DNA of 64,000 bases, from contig JAAEAF010014371.1 of assembly GCA_011037195.1 (NCBI GenBank), positions 124,001 through 188,000 on the forward strand, given 5' to 3'. Position numbers and translations under genes: made by a program. The notes beneath the pieces were generated by a model, which saw only the letters and a program-made list of their open reading frames with translations, made no database searches and had not been told where the DNA came from. Of this stretch, positions 10,677 through 21,967 are shown piece after piece (positions within the stretch are counted from its first letter, which is position 1; every line of letters begins with the position of its first letter). Source of the DNA: Triatoma infestans. Lineage: Eukaryota > Arthropoda > Insecta > Hemiptera > Reduviidae.

Positions 10677-11140
10677 TATTTCATTATTCGGTTTCGTAAC
10701 TTGAGGGGTTTTTACGATGTAGGGTTGTTGGCCCTACGCTCAACCACTGACTGGCGGGCCAGGTCTTTTCGTCCCCTAGCTTGGTTGCTTTCTCTACAGC
10801 TAAGAGCCCAAGCCGCCCTTGTTTATATTTTGGAGTTGTCTCTCCTAGTCTTTGGGGTCCCCTCCCAAACCGTGCAAGACAGCACGGGGCAGTGCATATT
10901 TGATGGCGGCACTTACTCGCCATGTCACAACATCGTCGACGGGTTATGCGATATTTATTACGTGCAACAGTGCCAGTGGTTGCACATCCACCCCTGTTAA
11001 TGTTGCCACCTCTGGTCCGGGACTGCTTACTTGGATATATCCTTATTCGCAGCTAGCCTACATATCTGCAGGCTACTCCACTATCCGCCACCTGTGGACC
11101 CGCCCAGTGGCCGAGATAAGCCTTGGACAATAAATCATTA

Positions 11141-11519
11141 GCAGTAGAAAATAAAATCTGATGTAAAACAAACAAGACTTTCACGAACTGTAGTCTGCCA
11201 TAGTTATTTACAAATTTGCCTTCAAACTTGGAATTTTTACTAAATGTATTATTTAGGTGGGAGAACCTAAATTATAATAAAATGACACTTTTGATGGAAG
11301 CGAAACTTTCCAGCTACCCAAGTTTAAAAAGAAACACGTTTGTTTTTTTACACGATGCATAATTTGAGAGTATGATAGTGTGAGAAAGAGTGACCGACTG
11401 TCTGTCCGAGTGACGGCGTGAGAACGATGGTTGTTGAACGTTGGTGGTTGTTCAAATGGCGTTTAGAATGAAGGTGCATGATCAGCATCCTTTTTAAGCC
11501 GGTAGCTGGACTAGACCCT
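11141..11519. other. Unassigned spacer
   Basis: No coding or repeat signal that I can name. A W1-like GTGAGAAAGAGTG occurs at about 11380 but is too short to call. Confidence 0.4.
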
Positions 11520-11697
11520 ACTCACTTTTACACGAACATCAAGTTTGAACTTTCTGCAATTTTTATGCTCCCCTCCCCCCACTCCGCACACTTGCCAAAT
11601 TCTAAAAACTTATATTTCCGGTGTATATTCAATTTCCAAATTTTGACCGGATCATAATATTGCTCTCTTACATTAGAGAAAGTAAAGAAATGAAAAA
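11520..11697 (+). mobile_element. W1 fragment, 3' end
   Basis: It contains ATCAAGTTTGAACTTTCTGC, TATTTCCGGTG and the end TGCTCTCTTACATTAGAGAAAGTAA, as in the 3' part of W1. Confidence 0.6.
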
Positions 11698-12149
11698 GAA
11701 TTAGCACAAAGATTTTTTAGATGTAATTTTTTATGTGCCAGTTAACATTAATTAATTATTTACCACTTTTTTTTAAATATCTTTGTATAAATGTGACAGC
11801 ACCGCAGCTTCTTCTTTGGAATTGGCATTATTATAAAAATATTTATTAAAAAGCGCTTCTTTTATTTTTATTAATGTAGGGATATTATTTGAAATGTCGC
11901 AATTAAGTTTGTATCATGTTGGTTTAGTCTTAGTGGGTTAACCAGACTGCTCATGAAACCTCTATAAAGTTATGTTACAAATGTAATTACTGTTTAGTAC
12001 TGTTGAGGATGTCCTCATTAGGTCGAAACGTCCAGTTTTAATGTTAAAAACCAGGAGAAATAGTCACTAATTTGTTCTAAGTGTTGTTATTATTATTATT
12101 CTACTCACTAATGCAAGACACCAAAATAGAATAAATATGTTACAATATT
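11698..12149. other. Spacer with a GAAACGTC-type motif
   Basis: At 12003-12035 the sequence reads GAGGATGTCCTC and then GGTCGAAACGTCC, followed by AGTTTTAATG and a (TTA)n tract near 12085. This resembles the hairpin-plus-GAAACG ends of several retroelement families, but no coding sequence adjoins it, so I leave it unassigned. Confidence 0.35.
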
Positions 12150-12745
12150 CCGAGTTTGAAGTGAAACGGTTGTCCGGAATTGCGTTTCTACTGAACAGTT
12201 TTCTGCGATTTTCTCGAAAACGGTTTCATCAACCATTTGCTTTAAATTAGTATATCGACAAAGAGCTACAGCATTAATTTATTTGAAACATTTCTCCGAA
12301 AAAAATCAATTATAGTGGTTTTCGGGAGAAGGCTGGGGTTGTGTTTTCCTATAAAATTGCTAGTTTAGTCCATTATAGAATTCTATCCTCTAAATACATA
12401 CTATTAATTAGAATTGAATATGTTGCCAATTGTGAGTTTGAGGAAATGCTGAAGTGCGTTTTTGCTGAAGTTATTTCTGTTTTCGGTAACTTTATCTGTA
12501 AAAACACGGACGGATTTTATTAAATTTATTACACTAACTATGAACACAGGGACTTACCACTTTTGTGGGAACGTTTTTCCGAGTAAATTCATTTAAAGAA
12601 GTTTGTGGGGAGGAGGGGGGAGTGTATGATTTCCTCAAAGAAATCATTTTATTAAATTTACATTCCACCATTGATACATTGTGTAAGTGTGAGTGTTTCA
12701 CCTCAGATTATCACTTTCCCTTACTGCTGGTAATATCTGATATTT
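12150..12745 (-). mobile_element. W1 fragment, body modules
   Basis: Two body modules read in the opposite orientation (GCGATTTTCTCGAAAACGG near 12205, and a second module near 12440). Neither terminus is present. Confidence 0.6.
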
Positions 12746-12779
12746 ATGTATGTAGATAGTATAAGTAGTTCGGAAAAGT

Positions 12780-13041
12780 GAAAATTCCATTTAGTAAAGT
12801 GCCATTTCCGGTTGATGGATTTTGCCTGAAATCTTCGTGGTAAGATACTTTGGATTGACCTGGACGGAATAACAAATTTGAGTTTGCTGCGATTTTTTGG
12901 TTTTAGAGAAATTTAGCTCACAGACACACAGACACACAGACCATTCGCTAGAAACATTTTTTTCTTCACATGTATATCCGGTGAAATCTCAGAAAATTTG
13001 ACACGAGCGCAATATTTCCTCCTATTAGCAGTAAGAGTAAC
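12780..13041 (+). mobile_element. W1 fragment, 3' end
   Basis: TTTCCGGTTGATGGATTTTG, a short CACAGACACACAG tract, then TTTGACACGAGCGCAATATT and a degenerate stem-loop end (CTCCTATTAGCAGTAAGAG). It points the opposite way to the fragment immediately before it. Confidence 0.7.
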
Positions 13042-13457
13042 TAAAAAATAAATAAAAATAAAAACTTTATAAATTCATCCATTACCAATGACAATTCAAT
13101 CACAATAATAAAATGATAAATACATATAGAATTTGATTATATAACTTGGTAATTGTTTCAGTTGTAGTAGTATACAAAGTTTGGAGCTGTTAAAATGTTG
13201 GCTAGAGATAAATCAAATAGGAAGTTAGGGAGACTGGCACGGTGGCGACAAACTAGGTGTAACTGAGTGAATTAGACGCACTGAGTTAGATCACTAGTGT
13301 TACACGCCCTATCTTCAACTATATATCTAAATCACTTTTCTAAACCGGCTTTTCATACAATTAACACTGTGTAATTAATTTCATTACTTCATACACTTTG
13401 CAACCCCCGCAATACTTCAACTGTACTTCTTCCTATGTATTTATTTATTTATTTATT
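13042..13457. other. Unassigned AT-rich spacer
   Basis: No coding frame or family assignment. A (TATT)n run is present near 13437-13460. Confidence 0.4.
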
Positions 13458-14290
13458 TTACTTTTCTTTCCTTCTATTAAGAAGAAGTAATGCGATTGTA
13501 CCCGAGTTATCAATGAAAATGCATGTTTTGAGATCCCTGAGGTTCGAAAAATAGTTTCTAGTGTGTAGTCTGTATATACATAAATGTGTGAGTGTTTTGC
13601 ATATGTGAACAAAATATCTCTAAAACGTCAAAAACAAAAAATTCTCAGTAACCTCAAAGTTGATATTCCGTTTAGGTACTACTTCCGCATCAGATCACGA
13701 AGGTTAAGGGCAAAATTTATCAACCGGAAGTTACAAACTTACTTAATGGTTATTTTTTTCAGTTTTCGGGAAATTCTTGAAAATAGCTGCAACGATTTTC
13801 TGTAAACTTTGTATACATCTATGTAATCACTTCGTCATAATGTTACTTCAACTACTTTGTAATCACTTTTTGCTTGAAACATTTTCCCGGGAAAATTGAT
13901 TTTTTGATGGAGGTTTTGTGGAAACGGTAGCGTTGATTTTTTTTTTCTCTATGTATTCATTTCAATGCAATTTCTGGTTTTTCCACATATATAAGTAATG
14001 TTAGAATTCTAAATTTGAAGAAAATCAGAAAACCGGAAGTGTCACTTTACAGGGTTTTGGTATTTTTTCGAAAACGACTACAACGTTTTCCTTTTAACTT
14101 GAAATGCTAACTGCGCAGATATAAACGTATCACTTTTATTTGTGACGTTTTTCTAAAAAAATTAGAAGGGTTTTGAGGGCGTGTCAGTTAGGTTTAAATT
14201 TAAATTGCCGCTACAAGTTGTGACAGAGGGCGCCCACAATGTGCACACAGATATATTTGTATGCTCCCTACCATAATTGTAACTGTTCAG
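13458..14290 (-). mobile_element. W1 copy, nearly full length
   Basis: It starts with the reversed 3' stem-loop end (TTCTATTAAGAAGAAGTAAT), runs through the GT tract region, two body modules and the GAGGGCGCCCACAATG segment, and loses the TCTGG terminus. Substitutions are numerous, so it is an old copy. Confidence 0.75.
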
Positions 14291-15000
14291 CTAAACCTCT
14301 GTAAGCATTGCTCTTTTATAGAAAATGTATTAATTAAATTGTATTAATACAGAAACATTATGTTCTTAATATTAGGTAAGTAAAATTAAAGATGATTTTA
14401 TTCGCCTAGCGATGAGTTTAATTTTTAATTGTAGAACTAAATTATTAAATTTAAAGTAAACACCGTGAATTCAGGAGGGTACCGGGCATAATATATACTC
14501 TTTGTAATTAATACCAGAAGGAGGATACGTATCACTTTGTGCGTCACTGCTAGGGGCTGAGGAAATTACGAAAGCGCTAATTCGTTAAGAAAACCTGTAC
14601 TAAAGCGGAAGTGCTACATTTCTTAAGAAGGGTAAACTGGTCACAGTTTGTGAAACATGCACTCGCTTATCGTGCAATATTATTATAAATGAGGTTTTTA
14701 TTTATTTATTGTTCATTTCTATCTACTTATTATTTGTTTAACTCTTTACTAGTCTCTTTTATTTATTTTTTTCCGTGTATCAATTATAAGATTCTTATTT
14801 TGACTTATATCTTGTTTGTTTTTATATTACGTATTTAAATTATTAATTAATTTCATTGTTTCATATTATATTATTTTTATGGTATATGAAAACACAGACG
14901 ACGACAGACGAATTTATTTCCATATTTATACGTTAAATGTATTTTTTTCCAATTGAAGTTTAATATAATTTATATATTTTGATTTAACAAACACGTTTCT
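14291..15000. other. AT-rich spacer
   Basis: No coding or repeat signal that I can support. Confidence 0.4.
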
Positions 15001-15440
15001 GTCTGTTCAAACTGTGGTCAGCTTTACTCAGAAACGAAAAATCGTAGAAAGTTCTTATTTGATATTTCGTTTAAATTCTACCAATGGGGCCACAAGACGT
15101 TTTGGTGAAAATCGGTCAACCGGATTTACCACCTAACTGCTTAGATTTTTTTTTATGTTGTTTCGATTTTCTCGAAATCGGCCTTCATGATTTTCTTCAA
15201 ACTTATATATTAATTGTACATATAAAGAGCTATTACTTTAATTTGTAACATTTTTCCGCGATCGTTCTTTTTACCGGTTGGGGGGGGGAAGAAGTCAGAC
15301 TAAAGTGTCATTTCCGTAAATTATACGATCTTATCAGCTACACGATAATAATAAGAATTAAACGTTTGACAAAATTTTGAATTGAAGGAAATCGGTTGAC
15401 CGTCAATTTTCTGCGATTTTCTCAAGATACCAGTGAGTTT
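15001..15440 (-). mobile_element. W1 fragment with exact duplicate downstream
   Basis: W1 body sequence (TTGATATTTCGTTTAAATTC, ATCGGTCAACCGGA). Positions 15034-15276 appear identical over 243 bp to 17723-17965. Confidence 0.7.
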
Positions 15441-15613
15441 CTTTGAGCTTGATTACTAATTAGATCCATCATTTTTAGTTTGGGTTCTCCCAGTGTACAT
15501 GTAATATTGAATCAGGTGAAATTTAGCAAAAACTACAAGTTTGGAGGAAATGTTGCAATAATAAGTATGGAAATTGGTGTAAGAGAAATCTTGTGATCAT
15601 GTTTTACTGCAGA

Positions 15614-15770
15614 TGTAATGTGATAACAAGAAGGAGTGACAACAGAAATATATAATTTTTAATTATAAAAATTATAACTAGTGGTGCCAGCCAGACGCTA
15701 TTATTCAATACAATAGCTGCGGTCAGTGCACGGTCAAAGGACCGCCCGCCAAAGACACACCGCTTTCACA
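15614..15770 (+). repeat. Partial LTR of second LTR element
   Basis: It begins TGTAATGTGATAACAAGAAG and matches the first 157 bp of the LTR at 20034. After GACACACCGCTTTCACA it jumps directly into element interior, so the rest of this LTR, the primer site and all gag have been deleted. Confidence 0.85.
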
Positions 15771-17722
15771 CAGCTTATCCTATCTATTAGGGGCTAAACC
15801 GTCATGTCTAATTTATAGTCATTAAATTTGTGAATAAGTAATTAATTCATAAATTGTAAATTTCATTTTAATAAATTGATTAACGTTATTTACTTAGAAT
15901 CGGAGATTAGATAGTTGCGTTTATAAGCATAATTATTTATTTTTCTAATATAACATTAATTCAATCTATGTCACAAGTTTTACGCTTAATTCTTGTTAAT
16001 AACCTTAGTCCAGGATTAACACCCACACAATCATTCACCACAAACAACAAAAACAACAATCTTAATCCAGCGAAAACACTAGCACTATATGTAACGCACA
16101 TTTAATCACTACGCAACCACAACATACTGGTGCATAGATTATACATATATTAAAAATTATCAATTATAAAGCACAATTTTCAACAAAATACCATGTACAA
16201 TCATTTTTCTTCTTTCTGTAACAGGTGCCATCACAATATTATATTATACTTATAAAGTAATGGGAAGAATCCCAGTTAACATGTTACAGATGCACAGCTT
16301 CAGCAATTCATCGCGTGTCACAGCATACGAGCGCTAACCACTCTTCATTACCTAGAGTATGTTTTATTGTATTAAAGGTATGTTTTATTAAGGGGTACAT
16401 TAAACTTATATATCAAAGCAAAGGTGTACACAAACGTACGTGTTTTAAGGTTACTTAGAGGATCCAACCAGTTAATCTTAAGAATATTAAGTAGTAATTA
16501 AGTATAAGAACTTAAGTATAAATTAAGGCCTATTCCATGTCAATTAATCATCAATTTCAGGACACTACATCATCTATGATGGAAACCAAAACCTTCCCGG
16601 CAGAGAGCTCAAACCCAATTCCCAAAAGCGCTTCCTCTCTATCCCATGTGCGCGCAGCTCGCGAATAAAAAAATTGCATGCTAAACAACGAAACAAAACA
16701 AAATCAAGTACTTGACAAATTAAACAAACAATTAATAAGTTATAAATCAATAAACGAATTAATAAATAAAATGAATACTTGATCAATAAACTAATTAATA
16801 AATAAAATGAATGAAAACAATTTAAAACTCGACGATACAATTTAAAACTCGACGATACTAACCACGATGATGGTTGTTATACTATACAGTACAATAATAT
16901 ATATAACACAAATGCTAATATAATAAAATAAGTAATCAATTATGTCAAGAGATCATCACAAGCAAATTGGACGCTCCAAAACGAACTCCACAAACCATAC
17001 ACAAATCCCAAAGGGGATATACATACAATAATTTTTTTTATCTCAACACACACACATTCACACACACACACACAAAACACACCATAAGGGAATTACAGAC
17101 AAACTTCCTTTTCTGCACACAGCCTTCTCACATTATATCTTCCACCTTACCACACCCCTTTTCATTACTATAATGATATAATCCTTTTCCTTAAGCTTGC
17201 ACCAAACTACATCAAGTTTGTAAATAAATATATAAAATAAGGGTGCACATTTTAACGATTGTTCCAAGTATTCAATATATTTTCATAAAATCCGTATGTT
17301 AATTTTTCTTAACTATTCAATATAATTGCATAATATTTGTATATTAACTTTTCACATAACATTTGTATATTGACCCTTTCAATCATTATTTGTAAGTTAA
17401 ATTTTTTTAATTATTCAACACCATAATATTGTATATTAACTTTTCACATAATATTTGTATATTTACCTTTTTTTTCAACTATTCAATTTCATAATACTTG
17501 TGTGTTAATTTTTTTAATTGGTCAATATCATATATGTATATACACATTTTCTCTAGCATTTGTATTCTCATTTTCGATGCTAATTTTTACTACAACATTT
17601 ACGTTACTTTTTTTTCGATTTTATTGATCATTTGTATTTTCATATTAATTTTTTTAGGAGTTAGAGTCTAGCTTTCATAGTGAACACATGTATTAATTCT
17701 GCTCTGTGTTTTTTAAGTTTTT

Positions 17723-17965
17723 ACGAAAAATCGTAGAAAGTTCTTATTTGATATTTCGTTTAAATTCTACCAATGGGGCCACAAGACGTTTTGGTGAAAA
17801 TCGGTCAACCGGATTTACCACCTAACTGCTTAGATTTTTTTTTATGTTGTTTCGATTTTCTCGAAATCGGCCTTCATGATTTTCTTCAAACTTATATATT
17901 AATTGTACATATAAAGAGCTATTACTTTAATTTGTAACATTTTTCCGCGATCGTTCTTTTTACCG
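17723..17965 (+). repeat. 243-bp exact copy of 15034-15276
   Basis: Read side by side, the two stretches match from ACGAAAAATCGTAGAAAG to GTTCTTTTTACCG with the same homopolymer lengths (for example the run of nine T). They diverge abruptly at both ends. All other W1 pairs in the window are much more diverged. Confidence 0.85.
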
Positions 17966-18067
17966 ATTTGGTACTACCTCAGAAGAGGGTAGTGGGGGAT
18001 CCGACTTATCTACTCCTATTTTGGATCGTATTACAGCTTTGCATGAGGACGTAAAAAAGATATTAAT

Positions 18068-18775
18068 GAGGTAAAAATTAAAAATCAGCAATTTACTGAT
18101 TGCATTAATAATTTTAGAGACGAAATTAAAGCTAGTTTTTCGAAGGTTGATGAGGAGTTTAATAAGTTTAAAAATGAGATTTTGGCCTTGAAAAAAGAAA
18201 ATAAGTTTTTAAAAAAATCGATTACTTTGTTGCAGTCATCTTTGAAGGAAAATATGCAAAATACTATTTATAATAAAATTAAAATATTGAATGTGCCTAA
18301 TAAATCTAATGATCAGATAGTTGAGATTCTACAACGCATATCTGAAGTAATTGGTTTTAATTTCAATAAAGAAAAACTTGGTGATTTTTATCGTCTGAAA
18401 AATAAACGAAATACTAATTTTGATCCCCCTATATTATTCAGTTTTTTACGGAACTACGACAAACTTGAATTTATGAATTGTTATAGAAAATTTTTGAAAA
18501 ATCAGAAATTGACGCTGGATCTAATTAGAAGTAACACTTCCGGGGGAAGCGAATTCTTCGAACATTATATTTATTTCTGAACATCTGAGCCCACTTAATT
18601 ATAAATTATTCAAACTAGCAAAAGGACTGAAGTCTCAGAGTAAACTAAAGTTTGTCTGGGTTCGTAATAGTAAAGTACTAGTTAGAATAGAAGAATCTGG
18701 CCCATCAGTATGGGTAAAATCTGAGAATGACCTTGCGCAATTTATGGATTTGGTCACATTACATATCTTTTCTGG
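18068..18775 (+). pseudogene. LINE ORF1-like, coiled coil plus FP25K-like end
   Basis: A stretch rich in Lys, Glu and Asn reads as a coiled coil (KVDEEFNKFKNEILALKKEN), followed by a nucleic-acid-binding-like middle (NKEKLGDFYRLKNKRNTNF, ILFSFLRNYDK). After a stop at 18580, the next segment in another frame has LSPLNYKLFKLAKGL and KFVWVRNSKVLVRIE. This matches the C-terminal domain shared by insect LINE ORF1 proteins and baculovirus FP25K proteins. The role in a LINE would be RNA binding and particle formation. Frameshifts near 18060 and 18575 make it a pseudogene. It is a transposon relative of the FP family, not evidence of a virus. Confidence 0.65.
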
Positions 18776-18974
18776 TGAGTCGGAAAATGAGGACACGGAC
18801 AAAACTGACAGTTCCACTATAAGTTTGCGGAAGAAAAGAAAAATAAAATTGAGTGGGAGAGGAATATACTCGATATAATGTTCATTTTAATAAGGTCAGA
18901 GTTATATCGCAGATCAGATTAGCTAGTACTAAATTCCCTACAAGAATTTATGTAAATAAGATCAAATATGTTTT

Positions 18975-19214
18975 TAATGTTGAGAAATATTGTTCTTGTT
19001 GCGAATTACGAAACTAGATACAGTTATACATTTTTTAATGGAGTGTCCAGGTTTTTCTGATTATAGGAAATTATACTTATTAAAATATTTTAATTTCAAT
19101 AGTTATGAAGATAATATTATTGGTTTACTAACTATTAACAATATTCAAAAGGTTGATGATATTTACTTATATGTGGTCAAATCGCTAAAATTAAGAGATT
19201 TCATTACTGATTAA
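18975..19214 (+). pseudogene. LINE ORF2 C-terminal end
   Basis: Cys-rich YCSCCEL, then after a small frameshift DTVIHFLMECPGFSDYRK, then a short C-terminal tail ending in TAA at 19214. The pattern CxxC...HFLxECP is the C-terminal cysteine-histidine motif of many insect LINE ORF2 proteins. The endonuclease and reverse transcriptase are absent from this copy. Confidence 0.65.
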
Positions 19215-20033
19215 AATAAGTTAGGTTTTAGTTCATATATATTATTGTCTCTTTCTGTTTGTTTGTTTTGTTGTCTATCATAATGCAGTGTATTTATATG
19301 TTTTGTTTATATAAATAGGTCTTTCTTTTCTCTCTCTTTTATTTAGTTTTGAGAATGTAATTATTTGCCATGATTGTATAATTTTTGTTTTTTTTGAAAT
19401 GAGTGCTCTAACTCATTGCTATGATGTACACCTATAAGCAATAAAGCATACATATTAATTTTTTTAACATTTACATGTTACTTCCTTCGATTTTATTGAT
19501 ATTATATATATATCACATTTTCTCTAGCATTAGTATTTTCATTTTCGATGTTAATTTTTTCTATGACATTTATATGTTACTTTTTCTTCGCATTTGTAGT
19601 TTCATTTGCTATGTTAAATTCATTTAACATCATAAATTGATAACCTTACAATGTTTTTATCACACATATATGTATAATTAATTATTGTCTCATGGTTAAA
19701 ATTTTTTTACTTTTCTCATTGTTAAACTTCATTATCAAATTGTTCAATTTTTTTTTCATTGTCAAACTGATATCAAACCATGATTTTAAACTATTAAACA
19801 AATTTAGCACGGCATAAATATTCATAAGTTGTAAAATAATTCAGGCATACATGTAAATACTAACAACTAAAATGCACACAAACTAACTTAAATTCAAAAA
19901 AATAAGGCACGCTCGACCAACGACGTAAATCATCACATTGCGAAAGATCCAGAAGATGCAACTTCAAGCGACGGACACTCGCCCCAACCAATCTTTTTCA
20001 TGCTGAAAAAAATTCTCACCGAGGGGGGAATGA

Positions 20034-20716
20034 TGTAATGTGATAACAAGAAGAAGTGATAACAGAAATATTTCTAATTATAAAAATTATAACTAGTGGT
20101 GCCAGCCAGACGCTATTATTCAATACAATAGCTGCGGTCAGTGCACGGTCAAAGGACCGCCCGCCAAAGACACACCGCTTTCACAAGGGTCAACAAATCA
20201 CTCAAAAGACCGACCACCTGGCTACAGTCCTTTGATAACTACCATCACCTGTCGCCACACCTGTTCACCGACCTATTCAAGACCTAGGGTCAACACACGG
20301 CAAGAGATGTTAAGTGTGACCCGTAATTACAAGACTTGTCAATGTGTGGTGATGGCAATATAAGGTCTCTCTCTACAGGAAGTCAAGAGGACTATTCTTC
20401 AGTATTTCATCAGCGTAACATCAAGCATTCTACCAGTGACATAGTTTATACATCGGAGCGCGTCCCTATCTAAGTATTTAAACGTATATTATTTATCAAT
20501 CATTATAGTTGGTGCATTCTAGTTACAATTTAAATCATTTTAAATTAATTGTAGTTTATCTTTTCAAACGTTTAAATTATTGTTAAAATATACATATATC
20601 TATTTTCGTAAATTCGTAATTCATATTCCGAATAACAACTCTCTAAAATCTCTAACTAACTCCCAACTACTCATCGCATCACAACACCTCTCCAAGACAT
20701 CTGATCCCCATTATAA
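20034..20716 (+). repeat. LTR of second element, followed by primer site
   Basis: It starts TGTAATGTGATAACAAG after a polypurine tract, so it is the 3' LTR of the interior at its left. It is also followed by a primer-binding-site-like sequence at 20721 and a gag-like start, so it is the 5' LTR of a further truncated copy. A TATA-like AATATAAGG lies near 20358. The right edge is uncertain by about 10 bp. Confidence 0.8.
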
Positions 20717-20820
20717 CCGGTGGCAGCGGTGGGATCAGAACATCCAATATCTGAACCCATTACAAAGACTTTTATTTTGGAAATGATAACGTTCATACGG
20801 AGATCCAAAGGTTAAACAAT
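20717..20820 (+). other. Primer site and gag start of a truncated copy
   Basis: TGGCAGCGGTGGGATCAGAA at 20721 matches the primer-site-like sequence of the first element. The leader then has an ATG at about 20783 followed by a short frame with RRSKG, which parallels the start of the gag at 948. Similarity is lost by about 20820. Confidence 0.6.
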
Positions 20821-21684
20821 GAGAATATGCGATTGAATATAAGTGATCTCCCTCCCCTCACGATTGATTATTTGTTTCTTTTTTCAACGATGAACTCCCT
20901 GAGTATTGTTGCCTTTCGCTTTTTTACACATCTTCAAGAATCTTGGCGTCTCTGACTGGCATTTGTAAGTTTCCGCAGCTTAGGAATACGAACTACAGTC
21001 ATGCCATTATCTATTGAGCATTTAGGTACGTTTTTTGGGGGAGGACTTGACACGCTCTGGTCTCAGGATATCTATTGTGCCTCCCTACTGATGATAGAAT
21101 ACGGATTCAATATAAAACTTCTCTTTCAGGTCTAGTTCTTTTTCGAAACTTCATAAATTGGGCAAATTCTCTTCCTCCAAATCGCAGCCTTCTTTAAATA
21201 TTTCCTGGATGATAGCTTTGCACTCCATCAGGAAGCATGTTTTGGAGTTTCCTCCATCGCCCATAAAATATGCAGGCTCTATTCTATTATGTCTTAGGCC
21301 CTCTATAGTACTTTCTGAAACAACACTACCCCTGCAGTTATCAAGTCTGTGTATGCTGGTGAAAGACGCTACCGTAATGAATTTTAATGAGCAAAGATTT
21401 TTATAAAAAATACTCTACATCTCATAGAACGGGCATGTTAGAGTTTTAAAAACTAGGCGTGTGTTAAATGTACGAGAGAGACAAAAAGGATTAGAAGAGT
21501 TGTTAATAGAAACAATCAGAAAGGATCCTAACTAATTATTTCCTTTTATAAATGATAAAAATAATTTACTTTTTTGTGTTTTTTTAATTATTAATCAGAT
21601 AACAAGTAAGGAAAACATAGTAATTGGCACCTCATTCTTTTTTAATAATTATGATACTAATAAAAATTATCGTTATAACAATTA
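20821..21684 (-). other. Spacer with unassigned minus-strand open frame
   Basis: On the minus strand, from about 21400 to 21160, a frame stays open and reads as fairly ordinary protein (RIEPAYFMGDGGNSKTC, FKEGCDLEEENLPNL), with further open stretches to about 20930. I do not recognise the family. It may be a decayed transposon or a host exon. The rest is AT-rich with no signal. Confidence 0.25.
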
Positions 21685-21967
21685 TCAAAGATGTTGTTGT
21701 GGTGGTTGGTTCCGCAGAGCTGGAAAGCATCAGAGACATTTTCCGCGATACCCTGCTTCATTTTGTGATCATCGACCGGTTTCGGGCGTTCGTCCATCTT
21801 CAGGATGCGTTTGTCAGACAGTGTAATAACACAGACTTGCACAGAGCAAATTCAGTTAACACACTGACTAGTCTTTTTAATTGTATTTAAAAGCTAAACT
21901 CTTAAACTAGGTCAAGAAGGGTATGGTGATGGTACCTGATTGGGAAAAAGGAACACATGTTTGGGTT
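21685..21967 (+). mobile_element. Repeat W2, copy 2, left half
   Basis: Starts GTTGTTGTGGTGGTTGGTTCC and includes ACCGGTTTCGGGCGTTCG. It is about 85-90% similar by eye to copy 1, and is interrupted at 21967 by a Jockey fragment. Confidence 0.75.

Larger units (their letters stand above)
7778..11140 (-). mobile_element. RTE-clade LINE with 13-bp target duplication
   Basis: The insertion occupies 7791-11127 and is flanked by identical CAATAAATCATTA at 7778-7790 and 11128-11140. At about 3.34 kb it has the usual RTE length. On the minus strand the order is GC-rich 5' leader, AP-type endonuclease, linker, reverse transcriptase, C-terminal segment, and a (TAG)n-type 3' tail instead of poly(A), as RTE elements often have. 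The coding frame is broken in several places, so the copy is dead although nearly complete in length. The leader at about 10700-11127 is much richer in GC than its surroundings. Confidence 0.9.
17657..19450 (+). mobile_element. LINE insertion with 16-bp target duplication
   Basis: CATATTAATTTTTTTA occurs at 17641-17656 and again at 19451-19466, flanking the insertion. Inside are 66 bp of unknown origin, the 243-bp W1 piece, a LINE ORF1-like frame, and the last part of an ORF2, with most of ORF2 missing. The right end has AATAAAGCATAC, a plausible polyadenylation signal, with no long A tail. The insertion therefore carries its own internal deletion or arose from an abnormal RNA. Confidence 0.85.
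15771..20033 (+). mobile_element. Interior of second LTR element, no coding
   Basis: The left part matches the interior of the first element (CTATCTATTAG, then TTTATAGTCATTAAATTTGT). The right part ends in a good polypurine tract (GAGGGGGGAA) just before the next LTR. No gag or pol is seen. The stretch holds a degenerate relative of the 99-bp repeat (about 17260-17640) and a LINE insertion at 17657-19450. The two LTR elements are related subfamilies, because their LTRs differ considerably outside short shared blocks. Confidence 0.8.

Noticed and set aside
18182..18580. A baculovirus-derived FP gene
   Set aside because: It is linked to a LINE ORF2 end within one target-duplication-bounded insertion, so it is the LINE's own ORF1.
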